Assembly (NCBI RefSeq): GCF_007829335.1
Contig: NZ_VIWO01000004.1
Location: 434,001 to 498,000, forward strand
From: Chitinophaga polysaccharea
GTDB taxonomy: Bacteria > Bacteroidota > Bacteroidia > Chitinophagales > Chitinophagaceae
DNA length: 64,000 nucleotides
Direction: 5' to 3'
Shown here in pieces: positions 49,953 through 58,859 of the stretch. Below the pieces are notes generated by a model. The model ran no database searches. It had not been told where the DNA came from and saw nothing but the letters and a program-made list of their open reading frames with translations. Both the position numbers and the translations under genes were made by a program. Every line of letters starts with the position of its first letter. Position 1 is the stretch's first letter.

Positions 49953-52439
49953 ATGTACACGATGATAAAAAATACGATGATGACATCCCGTTTCCAGCTA
50001 TGCCTGGTGAAACAATGGACACTGCTGGCTTTGCTGATCTTGTCGGTGGGCGCAAGCGCGCAAACTGGTAAAATAGCCGGGCAGGTACGCGATGAAGCGC
50101 AACAACCGGTGGTGGCCGCCACGGTATTACTCAAAAAGGCAACTGATTCTTCCCTGGTGAAAGTAGCCTTGTCGGATACTACCGGCGCCTGGCTACTGGA
50201 GAATATTCTTTTCAGCCGCTATTTTATTACCATCACCTATATGGGTTATAAGGAATGGAATAGCCCGGTTTTTAATGTAGACCAGTCCCAGGTGGGCCTG
50301 GAGAGCGCCCTCCTGCAAACAGGCGCCAGCAACCTGAAAGGAGTGACCGTAGCGGCTAAAAAGCCATTTATAGAGCAACAGCTGGACCGTACCATCGTAA
50401 ATGTGGAATCATCTATTATGGCCGCAGGGGGCAGCGCCATGGAAGTCATGGAGAAACTGCCCGGGGTGTTGGTAGACAAAAACGGTAACATCTCCATAAA
50501 AGGTAAACAAGGGGTAAAGGTAATGATAGATGACCGGCCGGCATATCTTTCCGGTGGTGAGCTGACCGCCTTCCTGCGGAATATGCCCGCTTCGCAACTG
50601 GACCAGATCGAGATCATGTCTAACCCGCCAGCAAAATATGATGCCGCGGGAAATGGGGTTATAAATATCAAAAGAAAGAAGTTGAAAACCGGCGGTTTCA
50701 ATGGGAACATCACCCTCACGGCCTTGCAGGGAAGATACCCGGGTACCACGCAAAACCTTAATTTTAATTATAGCAACAAGCATATTAATTTTTACGGCAA
50801 TGCCGGTTATAGTTACCGGAAGAGTTTTGAAGATTACTATATTGTACGTAACTTCCGGAATGCGGATCAAAAGGAAATAACCAGTATTTATGACCAGCAT
50901 ACTTATACTAAAACAACCGCACAAAGTGTTACAGCAAAATTGGGATTAGACTATTATGTTAACGCTAAAACCACGGTAGGCATAGCGGCTGGCGGTTTTC
51001 ACAATCCTTCAGACGCCAGTAGCACCAATAATACGCTATTGAAAACCGGTGAAGGGGTGACCACCACCAGGGTAGATGCACCAGCTACCACCAAGGGTAA
51101 ATGGGACAATATGGAAGCAAATGTTAGCCTGAAACATGTATTTGGTACTGCGCATGAACTGCTGGTAAATGCGGATTATTTGTCGTACAACAGTACCAGT
51201 AAACAACATTTTGATAATCATTATTATAAACCCGACAGCAGTGAGGCTGCACCCAATAAATTATTCCTGGCAGACCTGCCGGCAAAAATCAATATCTACA
51301 GCCTGAAAGCAGATTATACCCATCCGTTTTCTGAAGATACCCGCCTGGAAGCAGGGGCGAAAACCTCGTTTGTCAATACCGATAACAACGCACAGTATTA
51401 CGATGGCGTGAATGGCAGCTGGGTAAAGAATGATACCCTGAGTAATCATTTTCTCTATAAAGAAAATATCAATGCCGCCTACCTGAATCTCCGCCATAAA
51501 CGCAACCAGTGGGAGTTCCAGGCAGGCCTGCGCGCAGAACAAACCTGGCTGAAAGGAGAACAGAAAAACAACGGGCAAACATTTTCCCGCAACTACCTGC
51601 AATTTTTTCCCACTGCTTTCCTGGCTTACGATGTAGATAAGCAAAGTAAAGTGACGCTGTCATACGGACGCAGGATAGAAAGGCCGGATTACCGCAGTAT
51701 GAATCCATTCCGCTTCTACCTGGATCAGTATACCTACGATGAGGGGAATCCCTACCTGAATCCGCAATACAGCCACAATGTAGAGTTGAGCTACAGTATT
51801 TGGGAAGGTGCACTAACGACCACGCTGCTGTATAATAAAACTACCGATATTATCCAGGAAGTAATATTGCAGGATGCCGTAAAAAATGAAACTTATCAGC
51901 GCCCTGAAAACCTGAATACCCGCAAGGTATTGGGGGCTAATATCAATGCCCAGATCCCGTTAAACGATAACATGACCACTATTATCTACATGGACTATAA
52001 CCATTATGATTATTCTGGTACCATTAATAATGGGCCTTTCCAGCTGAAGGCAGGTGTTTTTACCGCGCAGCTGATGCAGCAGGTGAAGCTGCAAGATGGC
52101 TGGGGCTTCCAGTTTATGGGCACCTGGTCATCCCGGAGCATCGATGGCACCTTCCTGCAACAGCCAATAGGTACGCTGCACGCAGGTGTACAGAAAGATA
52201 TCCTCGGCAAACAGGGCACTATCCGCCTGAGCGCTTCCGATATCTTCGCCTGGAGCCGGTATAACGCTACCAGCCGCTATCAGAACATTGATATTCATAT
52301 CCGTGGCCAATGGCAGTCGCAGGTATTGAAGCTGGCGTTTACCTATCGCTTTAATAAAAATGATAAGAAAGATGCGGTGGATAAACGGGAAAGTGGTGCG
52401 GCGGAAGAGCAGAAAAGGGTGAAGACAGAGAAGAAGTAA
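49953..52439 (+). CDS. TonB-dependent receptor-like outer membrane beta-barrel protein
   Basis: An 828-residue outer membrane protein. After a signal peptide (hydrophobic core LLALLILSVGASAQ) comes a carboxypeptidase-like regulatory domain (KIAGQVRDEAQQPVVAATV, residues about 32-115), a plug-like region (VMEKLPGVLVDKNGNISIKG, then QIEIMSNPPAKYDAAGNGVI), and a long barrel rich in aromatic and Asn/Thr residues ending with alternating strands (LAFTYRF). Family members of this form are common in Bacteroidota and their ligands are mostly unknown. It starts 16 bases after the type II thioesterase gene on the same strand, so it is probably co-transcribed. It could import a ligand linked to the product, take part in its outer membrane passage, or give self-protection; none of these is shown by the sequence. 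Several in-frame ATGs lie close together, and the first is listed. Confidence 0.82.
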   Translation: MYTMIKNTMMTSRFQLCLVKQWTLLALLILSVGASAQTGKIAGQVRDEAQQPVVAATVLLKKATDSSLVKVALSDTTGAWLLENILFSRYFITITYMGYKEWNSPVFNVDQSQVGLESALLQTGASNLKGVTVAAKKPFIEQQLDRTIVNVESSIMAAGGSAMEVMEKLPGVLVDKNGNISIKGKQGVKVMIDDRPAYLSGGELTAFLRNMPASQLDQIEIMSNPPAKYDAAGNGVINIKRKKLKTGGFNGNITLTALQGRYPGTTQNLNFNYSNKHINFYGNAGYSYRKSFEDYYIVRNFRNADQKEITSIYDQHTYTKTTAQSVTAKLGLDYYVNAKTTVGIAAGGFHNPSDASSTNNTLLKTGEGVTTTRVDAPATTKGKWDNMEANVSLKHVFGTAHELLVNADYLSYNSTSKQHFDNHYYKPDSSEAAPNKLFLADLPAKINIYSLKADYTHPFSEDTRLEAGAKTSFVNTDNNAQYYDGVNGSWVKNDTLSNHFLYKENINAAYLNLRHKRNQWEFQAGLRAEQTWLKGEQKNNGQTFSRNYLQFFPTAFLAYDVDKQSKVTLSYGRRIERPDYRSMNPFRFYLDQYTYDEGNPYLNPQYSHNVELSYSIWEGALTTTLLYNKTTDIIQEVILQDAVKNETYQRPENLNTRKVLGANINAQIPLNDNMTTIIYMDYNHYDYSGTINNGPFQLKAGVFTAQLMQQVKLQDGWGFQFMGTWSSRSIDGTFLQQPIGTLHAGVQKDILGKQGTIRLSASDIFAWSRYNATSRYQNIDIHIRGQWQSQVLKLAFTYRFNKNDKKDAVDKRESGAAEEQKRVKTEKK

Positions 52440-52466
52440 CAATTTTGAAAACCTAATATTTTTATC

Positions 52467-53303
52467 ATGACCCAAGCATTGAAATGTTTAGTGACGGTGG
52501 TAGTGATGTTGCTGAGTACCTTTTCTTTTTTAAAGGCGCAAACTGCCAAAACCTCTCCGGGTAAGGAAGATGTGATACTGATGCTCAATGGCGAAGAAAA
52601 GCATGGCAAGATCACTGAAATGCGTGCCAACACGATTAAATTTATTCATACCGGGGAAACGCTGGTGTATGAACTGAACAAGGCGGATATCAGTAAAATT
52701 ACCTTTGCGAGCGGAAGAGTGGAAGTGGTCAGCGCGCCATCTGCTGATGCAGGCAAAGCGCCTGTTGACAATGGACGCCCTATCGAACCCGGACTGGTGG
52801 CTATCCTGCCGTTTAAGTATATCGCAATGAATGAACCCTTGCAACAGGTGGTAGAAAAAGGAGAGAAGTTGCAGAATGATACTTACCTGTACCTGAGCAA
52901 GCGAAACGGATCTTATAAATTTCAGGACCCTGCCACCACCAACGCGCTATTGTATAGAAAAGGCATTGACGCCAATACTATTAAGGGGTACACGTATGAT
53001 GAACTTTGTAGGATATTGGGGGCGGAATTTGTATTGCAGGGAACCTTATCCCGTAGCGTAAAGGAAAGTGTGAACTCGTCCAGTAGCAGTACCACGAAGT
53101 ACGAAGACAATAAAAAGCAGCATGATAACTCCAACAACACCACTGTTGAAAACCAGTATGAGAATGAAGTGACCCTGGGAATTTTTAATAAGCAGAATGA
53201 GAAAATATTTGCCAACAGGCGCACGGCTTTTTTAAATAATGAAGGATCGTATCATGATGCCCTGTTTTATATGCTGAAGAGAAGTCCCGTGTATAATAAG
53301 TAA
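52467..53303 (+). CDS. Exported protein of unknown function
   Basis: A 278-residue protein not recognised as a named family. It begins with a clear signal peptide (LVTVVVMLLSTFSFLKAQ, cleavage near residue 25). Residues about 35-90 read as a small beta-rich unit (VILMLNGEEKHGKITEMRAN), as in many Bacteroidota proteins that handle a KG-type loop. A central part has VAILPFKYIAMNEPLQQVVE, which recalls the nucleotide-like fold of CsgG/LpoB-like lipoproteins (VAVLPF). A low-complexity Ser/Asn/Lys stretch follows (residues about 204-230). It lies 27 bases after the TonB-dependent receptor gene and may share its transcript. The relation to the biosynthetic cluster is open. Confidence 0.7.
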   Translation: MTQALKCLVTVVVMLLSTFSFLKAQTAKTSPGKEDVILMLNGEEKHGKITEMRANTIKFIHTGETLVYELNKADISKITFASGRVEVVSAPSADAGKAPVDNGRPIEPGLVAILPFKYIAMNEPLQQVVEKGEKLQNDTYLYLSKRNGSYKFQDPATTNALLYRKGIDANTIKGYTYDELCRILGAEFVLQGTLSRSVKESVNSSSSSTTKYEDNKKQHDNSNNTTVENQYENEVTLGIFNKQNEKIFANRRTAFLNNEGSYHDALFYMLKRSPVYNK

Positions 53304-53358
53304 GCGACAGGTTTGGTGGGAGAATTTTGCTTAACTTCCCCGGTCCAATCCACCATTC

Positions 53359-53826
53359 ATGACAAGTGAAGAAATAATCGCCTTTAAGACCAATTTAAAA
53401 CAGGCTGGGCTGCATATAATATCAGATCGTATTGACGTTACCAAAGCGGCTATGGATAGCGCCCAGGAGGCTGCTAATAGCGAAGGTAAAAGTTCGGCCG
53501 GCGATAAATATGAAACCGGAAGAGCCATGGGACATCTCGAAAAAGATATGTATGCCCGGCAGCTGGCAGAAACGATGAAAGAACTGGGCAGGTTACAGGA
53601 AGTAAAAGCCGACGTTATTTACACCACCGTTCAAACCGGCGCTTTTGTACAATGTGAAGAACAATCTTTTTTCATCGCAGCGGGACTGGGCAAACAGCTG
53701 ATCGATGGCCGCCCCATATTTTTTCTATCTCCCTATACCCCCCTGGCGAAATTGTTACTACACAAGAAAGCGGGAGATAATTTTCTGTTCAATAAAGTGA
53801 ATACGGTGATCCTTGATGTATTCTGA
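53359..53826 (+). CDS. GreA/GreB-like C-terminal domain protein
   Basis: A 155-residue protein with a helical N-terminal half (residues 1-85, with SSAGDKYETGRAMGHLEKDM) and a C-terminal half that fits the FKBP-like domain of Gre factors (GAFVQCEEQSFFIAAGLG, then PIFFLSPYTPLAKLLLHKKAGD). The family is common in Bacteroidota, where automatic annotation often names it 3-oxoacyl-ACP synthase, a name that the sequence does not support: there is no ketosynthase Cys motif or length. A role at RNA polymerase is an inference. It is followed 21 bases later by the gene at 53848. Confidence 0.7.
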   Translation: MTSEEIIAFKTNLKQAGLHIISDRIDVTKAAMDSAQEAANSEGKSSAGDKYETGRAMGHLEKDMYARQLAETMKELGRLQEVKADVIYTTVQTGAFVQCEEQSFFIAAGLGKQLIDGRPIFFLSPYTPLAKLLLHKKAGDNFLFNKVNTVILDVF

Positions 53827-53847
53827 GAATTATCCGATCTTAGCAAG

Positions 53848-55149
53848 ATGCTTAGAGAATTTCAGATTGTTCCCGCTCAGCAGGCGTTGAATCAGCACCA
53901 GGTACAGATAAAGGTCCTCGAAAGTGAAGAAGCTTTCATGGATATGATCGGCACGGATGGCTACATTTATGTACATAAGGGCGACCTCCATTTGTCCGGC
54001 GACTTAATACTCGACACCGATAAACTGGATAAGATGCCCGATGGCCGGCCCCTGCAGGGATTTGTGGTAATCGGTCATCTCACCGTTGATGGCGGCATAC
54101 TCAATGAAGAAGGCGACTATGGCCCGTTCTTATATGTGACCGGTAACCTTACCTGCCGCAATCTATTAATCGGTGGTTCCCCTGTACGTGTAGAGGGCAA
54201 TGTGACGGTGGCCGAAGTGATCATGTTGCACTATAACCATGGCTGGATGCGATGCGATGGCATGATTACCGCTCCCATCATGATCGTGGATGATTATTAC
54301 CTCATGCCTTTCCGGAAAGAGGTCAGCCAGTTTTATTATAACGACCGCGATCCGGAAAGCCCCGAAGCCAATGAATGCATGGAATCTGAAGACGGTGATC
54401 CGATAATTTCGGAAAACTTACGGGTGCTGCTCTGTAACCCCATGACCACCGACTTTGAAGAAATTCGCCGTGACCTGGCTGCCGGGGAGAGTGTGGTGCA
54501 GCCACAGGAAAGGACACTCGAGTATTGGCGTAACAAAGTACGCCGTAACTGGCGCGACCTGAAACGGGTGCCCATGGAAATGCGTACCAGCAACCTTTGC
54601 CAGGAAGCCATGGCCTATTGTATCGGGGCGCTGCAATATTTTCCGCCGGGAGCCATCACCGCCGAACTGGCTACTGTTGCAGCTACCCGCGACGGAAAAG
54701 CATTGCGTTACCTGCCATCTGAACTGATCACACGGGAACTCTGCTATATTGCCGCCGAACACGGGGCTATCCTGAAATATGATATACCAGAACGGCTATA
54801 CGAACACGCGCTGTTATGCACCGTTATCAAAAAGAATGACTGGCAGATGGAACATGTCCCCGTTGTTTTTATTACAGAAGACATGCTGGTGCTATATGTC
54901 AAGAGTGGTCGCGGTGCATGGCTGGACCGGTACTGTCAGCAATCAGGCGTATCCAAGCAGAAAGTACTGGAGCGGGTAATGGCCGATGATATTAAATACC
55001 TGGAGAATATTTTCAACTGGCACTTGTCGCCCGCTACGTATGCCTATGCGCAGCAGCGGTACAACAAGCCGGAATATGCGGAAGCATGGGGAGCGCTGAA
55101 TCAGCGGTTTGCCAGGAAAATTGGGCGTTTAAGTACACCGCCGCTGTAG
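53848..55149 (+). CDS. Protein with bactofilin-like beta-helix N-terminal part and repeat-rich C-terminal part
   Basis: A 433-residue cytoplasmic protein without signal peptide or membrane helix. Residues about 30-145 carry short beta repeats of the polymer-forming type (YVHKGDLHLSGDLILD, VVIGHLTVDGGIL, LYVTGNLTCRNLLIGG, VRVEGNVTVAEVI). Residues about 255-360 hold short helical repeats (LQYFPPGAITAELATVAA, LRYLPSELITRELCYIAAEH) of the DUF4116-like kind. Such proteins are seen among immunity and orphan genes of polymorphic toxin loci, but no toxin is visible here. The function is unknown. It runs toward the SulP transporter gene on the other strand, with 44 bases between. Confidence 0.65.
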   Translation: MLREFQIVPAQQALNQHQVQIKVLESEEAFMDMIGTDGYIYVHKGDLHLSGDLILDTDKLDKMPDGRPLQGFVVIGHLTVDGGILNEEGDYGPFLYVTGNLTCRNLLIGGSPVRVEGNVTVAEVIMLHYNHGWMRCDGMITAPIMIVDDYYLMPFRKEVSQFYYNDRDPESPEANECMESEDGDPIISENLRVLLCNPMTTDFEEIRRDLAAGESVVQPQERTLEYWRNKVRRNWRDLKRVPMEMRTSNLCQEAMAYCIGALQYFPPGAITAELATVAATRDGKALRYLPSELITRELCYIAAEHGAILKYDIPERLYEHALLCTVIKKNDWQMEHVPVVFITEDMLVLYVKSGRGAWLDRYCQQSGVSKQKVLERVMADDIKYLENIFNWHLSPATYAYAQQRYNKPEYAEAWGALNQRFARKIGRLSTPPL

Positions 55150-55193
55150 TGCTGCTGAAATGTATCGTTTTGAAGTAGCAGAAAGCGTTTCTA

Positions 55194-56843
55194 TCACAAC
55201 CCTTCCTCCAACACCGTCTTCGCTACCTGCAATGCCGCGGGGAAATCCTCTACCACGTAACGTTTCCCGATCCGGAAAAGCAACCGGCTTTTCTTGAACG
55301 ACTCCTTTACGTCAGGTTGCAGTCCCGATACGATGAGGCGGATATGCGCCCTGTCGCAGGTACGCAATACATCTTTGATCGTATGCAGGCCGGTGGCATC
55401 AATCACCGGTACATTACGCATGCGCACGATAAGCACGCTGGGCTTTTTCTCAATCAGCTGCATGGAATCCTTGAACTTATAGGCGGCACCAAAGAATAAG
55501 GGGCCGTTCAGTTCAAATACTTCAACGCCCTTTGGGATATTGAATTTGTTGACCGCCAGCGGATCATCCGTCTTGTCGTTTTCCTTTAAAAGAATATTTA
55601 CGTCGCTGATCTGGATCATCCGGCGCATGAAGAGGAACGTTGCCAGCACCATGCCTACTTCGATGGCAATAGTGAGATCAAACAGTACGGTCAGCAAAAA
55701 AGTAGTCAGTAATACGGCGGCATCGCTCCGGGAGCCGCGGGCAATGTCGAAGAACGTCTCATATTCACTCATATTGTAGGCTACGATTACCAGTATTCCC
55801 GACAGGCAGCTCATCGGGATAAAGGTGGCCCATTGGCCTACGAGTAGCAGGATGACTAACAGGGTAATGGCGTGGATGATACCGGCAACCGGGGTGCGAC
55901 CGCCATTCTTTACATTGGTGGCCGTGCGGGCAATAGCTCCTGTTGCAGGGATGCCGCCAAAGAGGGCCGAGGCGATATTGGCTCCTCCCTGGGCTACCAA
56001 TTCCATGTTGCTCTTGTGATGGCCGCCAATCATACCATCCGCCACTACTGCGGATAGCAGCGATTCTATCCCTCCCAGCAGCGCAATGGCAATGGCAGGT
56101 TGAATGGCATCCCTGATCGTGTGCATATTGAGAGGGGGGAGGACGGGCAGGGGCAGGGAGGATGGTATATGCCCAAACCGGCTACCAATGGTTTCAACAG
56201 GCAGGTGTAACAGTTGTACAGTGAAGGTAGTTAAAATGATAGCCACCAACGACCCGGGTACTGCCCGGGTAATACGCGGGAAAAGTATAGATACCAGGAT
56301 GGTAACCATAGCTATACCTACAGCATACCAGTTAATGGTTTGTATATGTTGGAAATAGGATTCCCATTTACCAATAAAATCGGCTGGTACAGCACCCATT
56401 TGCAGGCCCAGGAAGTCTTTTATCTGTGAAGAAAAGATGATAACGGCGATCCCGGTCGTAAACCCGACGATGAGCGGGTGAGGAATATACTTGATCACAT
56501 TGCCCAGGCGGGCAAAGCCCATCAGCATCAATAGTATACCCGCAATAAAGGTGGCGATGATCAACCCGTTGACCCCATTGGTCTGCACAATGCCATATAC
56601 AATAACGATAAAGGCGCCGGTAGGGCCTCCTATCTGCACGCGGCTGCCGCCAAAGGCAGAAATAATAAAGCCGGCTATGATGGCCGTGTAAATCCCCTTT
56701 TCAGGGGAAACACCGGAAGCAATGGCAAAGGCGATCGCCAGCGGCAGGGCCACAATACCTACGATCACGCCGGCTAGCAGGTCTTTCAGCAATTGTGCCC
56801 AGGTATATCCTCTTAGAGTTTGAAATAATTTCGGTGTAAACAT
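55194..56843 (-). CDS. SulP (SLC26) family anion transporter with STAS domain
   Basis: A 549-residue inner membrane transporter. The N-terminal part has the SulP signature region (LLAGVIVGIVALPLAIAFA, then GGPTGAFIVIVYGIV) and about 10-14 membrane helices up to residue about 410. The C-terminal STAS domain (about 430-545) has VFELNGPLFFGAAYKF and RMRNVPVIDATGLHTI, the latter being the loop where anti-sigma antagonists carry the phosphorylated Ser; here it is Asp-Ala-Thr. Family members move sulfate, bicarbonate or other anions, and the substrate cannot be told. It is divergent from the Crp/Fnr gene and shares a 197-base control region with it. Confidence 0.9.
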   Translation of the reverse strand: MFTPKLFQTLRGYTWAQLLKDLLAGVIVGIVALPLAIAFAIASGVSPEKGIYTAIIAGFIISAFGGSRVQIGGPTGAFIVIVYGIVQTNGVNGLIIATFIAGILLMLMGFARLGNVIKYIPHPLIVGFTTGIAVIIFSSQIKDFLGLQMGAVPADFIGKWESYFQHIQTINWYAVGIAMVTILVSILFPRITRAVPGSLVAIILTTFTVQLLHLPVETIGSRFGHIPSSLPLPVLPPLNMHTIRDAIQPAIAIALLGGIESLLSAVVADGMIGGHHKSNMELVAQGGANIASALFGGIPATGAIARTATNVKNGGRTPVAGIIHAITLLVILLLVGQWATFIPMSCLSGILVIVAYNMSEYETFFDIARGSRSDAAVLLTTFLLTVLFDLTIAIEVGMVLATFLFMRRMIQISDVNILLKENDKTDDPLAVNKFNIPKGVEVFELNGPLFFGAAYKFKDSMQLIEKKPSVLIVRMRNVPVIDATGLHTIKDVLRTCDRAHIRLIVSGLQPDVKESFKKSRLLFRIGKRYVVEDFPAALQVAKTVLEEGL

Positions 56844-56936
56844 GAGGTGTTGAAGGTTATTACTGACGCTGGACCCGCGTTTGGCTATTTGCGGGAGAGG
56901 ATGATGTGGTAAAGGGGGCCTCCTGGCGGGAAATAG

Positions 56937-56967
56937 TTGTAATATTCATACTGCAAAGGTACCTTTG
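56937..56967 (+). promoter_or_regulatory. Consensus promoter of the Crp/Fnr gene, with palindromic -7 box
   Basis: TTG at 56937-56939, 20 bases, then TACCTTTG at 56960-56967, an exact Bacteroidota promoter. Transcription should start near 56974, about 67 bases before the ATG. The -7 box is the right half of a perfect palindrome, CAAAGGTACCTTTG (56954-56967), so the minus strand reads an overlapping TACCTTTG facing the SulP gene, though with no well-spaced TTG (nearest about 25 bases away). Confidence 0.7.
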
Positions 56968-57000
56968 TTGTAAGTTCGTTACATTGCAATTTCTCAATTC

Positions 57001-57024
57001 AAAAATTGATAAAAATCAATTTTT
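57001..57024. promoter_or_regulatory. FNR-type operator, exact TTGAT-N4-ATCAA
   Basis: AAAAATTGAT, AAAA, ATCAATTTTT: a perfect 24-base palindrome whose core (57006-57019) is the exact FNR consensus TTGATNNNNATCAA. It lies 16 bases before the Crp/Fnr ATG and downstream of the predicted start of transcription, a position that suggests autorepression. The SulP gene on the other side may be a second target. Confidence 0.75.
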
Positions 57025-57040
57025 CTATATAGGTGTATTT

Positions 57041-57760
57041 ATGAGTTTAGAGGGCCTTTTCCCTATTGATAAATGGAACTTTAAATCACAGTCCATATTA
57101 CATGATCTTCCGGCCGAAGAACACGACCAGCTATTTGCCCATGCAACGGAACAGCGTATCCACAAGAACGAGGTATTGTTCAGAGAGGGGACTTTCCCAA
57201 AAGATATTTTCTTCATCAAGCAGGGTAAAATAAAAAAGTACCGGACGGACAGAGAAGGAAAAGAACAGATCATTTACATAGCGAACAACGGGGAGTTAAT
57301 CGGGTACCACGCGGTGCTGGCAGAAGAGCGGTACCCTGATGCCGCGGCGGCCCTGGAGGATAGCATTGTTGTATTCATACCCAAAGAAGATTTTCTTCAC
57401 ACCCTGGAGCATTCAACCACCCTGTCGCAAAAGTTGCTCAAAACATTAAGCCATGAGTTTACAGTGCTGACCACCAGTATTTCAGTGTTCGCGCAAAGGT
57501 CAGTAAGAGAGCGGCTGGCTATTGCATTAATTGTACTGCGTGAAAAATTCAAGGAAGGCACTGTGGCCGGAAACCCGGTGGAAATTGGCATGTCACGGAG
57601 CGACCTGGCGGGTATAGTAGGTACCGGGATCGAGAATGTAGTCCGGGCTTTAACAGAATTTAAAAAACTCGGTATATTGGATACGCAGGGAAGAAAAATA
57701 TTTATCTATGATGTAAAAAAACTAATCGATCTTTCCGGTTACATGCATGCTGCTTCCTGA
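57041..57760 (+). CDS. Crp/Fnr family transcription regulator without cysteines
   Basis: A 239-residue regulator: an N-terminal cyclic-nucleotide-binding-like beta barrel (residues about 20-130, with VLFREGTFPKDIFFIKQGKI) and a C-terminal winged helix (about 150-235). The recognition helix GIENVVRALTEF keeps the Glu and Arg that contact the GA of TTGAT or TGTGA half sites. No Cys occurs anywhere, so it cannot hold the iron-sulfur cluster of true FNR. The signal is therefore something else, such as a small ligand, or there is none. The start is taken at ATG 57041, just after the FNR-type box; a longer GTG-started frame from 56906 would translate through promoter and operator. It probably controls itself and perhaps the divergent SulP gene. 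Confidence 0.87.
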   Translation: MSLEGLFPIDKWNFKSQSILHDLPAEEHDQLFAHATEQRIHKNEVLFREGTFPKDIFFIKQGKIKKYRTDREGKEQIIYIANNGELIGYHAVLAEERYPDAAAALEDSIVVFIPKEDFLHTLEHSTTLSQKLLKTLSHEFTVLTTSISVFAQRSVRERLAIALIVLREKFKEGTVAGNPVEIGMSRSDLAGIVGTGIENVVRALTEFKKLGILDTQGRKIFIYDVKKLIDLSGYMHAAS

Positions 57761-57765
57761 CAGGG

Positions 57766-58119
57766 TTACTTCCTCAGAATCTTTTCCATTGCCTTTCCCT
57801 TGGCTAATTCATCAACCAGCTTATCTAAATAACGCACCTGTTGCATGAGTTTATCTTCAATATCTTCCACCCGGTAACCACAAATGACACCGGTAATTTG
57901 TGAAGCATTCGGATTTATCTGCGGCGCCTGGGCGAAGAAGGTTTCGAAATCGCTTTTATCGTCAATTTTTTGTTGTAATGTCTGCTGGTTATAGCCCGTC
58001 AGCCAATATATAATTTCATCCACTTCTTCTTTGGTACGCCCTTTTCTTTCCACTTTTTGTATATATAGTGGATATACACTGGCAAAGGCCATTTTGTAAA
58101 CTCGCTCGTTGTTATTCAT
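57766..58119 (-). CDS. DUF2200 family protein
   Basis: A 117-residue cytoplasmic protein that I recognise as the DUF2200 family: RVYKMAFASVYPLYIQKVER near the start, then KGRTKEEVDEIIYWLTGY and ITGVICGYRVEDIEDKLM. The function of the family is unknown. The start is taken at ATG 58119 (MNNNERVYKM); a frame from 58200 would add 27 residues that do not look like the family. It converges with the Crp/Fnr gene, with only 5 bases between the stops. Confidence 0.82.
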   Translation of the reverse strand: MNNNERVYKMAFASVYPLYIQKVERKGRTKEEVDEIIYWLTGYNQQTLQQKIDDKSDFETFFAQAPQINPNASQITGVICGYRVEDIEDKLMQQVRYLDKLVDELAKGKAMEKILRK

Positions 58120-58266
58120 GATAATTTTTTTACCGTAATAATAGGGCGAAAGTAAATGGGCCAAAGCCCGGGCACCGTTCTTCCAGGCAAAAATAGGCAA
58201 TTTTGTTTCGAATAGAAATCATGCAGCTATCATAGAAATTCAATATCTTAAATTAAAAGAGTTAAA

Positions 58267-58704
58267 ATGCTTTCTGCTTTAAGGTCATTCTCTGTACTTG
58301 TTGTCGTGTTATTGAGCGCTTCAGCCTGTCTGGCCCAGAAAAAAAATGAATATGGGTCGCTGTTTTATAATGGGAAAGATTGTAGCCAGTTAATTATTGA
58401 CCGCATTCCCGATTACGGCATCGCTGGCAGGGATGGCTGTGTTATTCAAAGGCCGGTAAAGCTTACTTTGAAAGATATAGGTGGACAAAAAGCAGCAGGT
58501 ATAGTAACAGATGCAGAAACAAATGAGATACTGCCAGGTGCCCGGGTCAGGTTAAAGAGAAAGGATGGTATCAATGAAACCATTGACGCCGACGCTCAGG
58601 GCCGTTTTGAGCTAAATACAGCTGCTGCGCTGAAGGAACTCCAGGTATATTATGTAGGTTATCGTACGTTAAAAGTCAAAGGCGCTACGGGGCAATTGTT
58701 CTAG
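58267..58704 (+). CDS. Small exported protein with carboxypeptidase-like regulatory domain
   Basis: A 145-residue protein with a signal peptide (LVVVLLSASACLAQ, cleavage near residue 24) and one Ig-like carboxypeptidase regulatory fold (AAGIVTDAETNEILPGARVR, then GRFELNTAAALKELQVYYVG). In Bacteroidota this fold usually precedes a TonB-dependent receptor barrel; here it stands alone. Function is unknown. It is likely its own transcription unit, since it is divergent from the DUF2200 gene and followed by 155 non-coding bases. Confidence 0.65.
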   Translation: MLSALRSFSVLVVVLLSASACLAQKKNEYGSLFYNGKDCSQLIIDRIPDYGIAGRDGCVIQRPVKLTLKDIGGQKAAGIVTDAETNEILPGARVRLKRKDGINETIDADAQGRFELNTAAALKELQVYYVGYRTLKVKGATGQLF

Positions 58705-58859
58705 CTGTTATATTTATCGGGAGAAAACTAACAAAGATTGCCGGCTGATGAACCATTTTCCGTGAAATTCGTTTGTGTATGTTACGCCCGTCATTGTCAT
58801 GTTAACGCACCTCCAAATGCCGGATACCTTTTTCAAAATAACCAATAAAAATTTACACC

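Noticed and set aside
53359..53826. 3-oxoacyl-ACP synthase as the product name
   Set aside because: Length and motifs exclude a ketosynthase; the C-terminal half fits a Gre-type domain instead.
55150..55193. CTGCT/AGCAG pairing as a terminator between convergent genes
   Set aside because: Only five pairs with a long loop and no T run.
56906..57040. GTG start giving 45 more residues to the Crp/Fnr regulator
   Set aside because: The added part would be translated from the promoter and operator and is not like the family.
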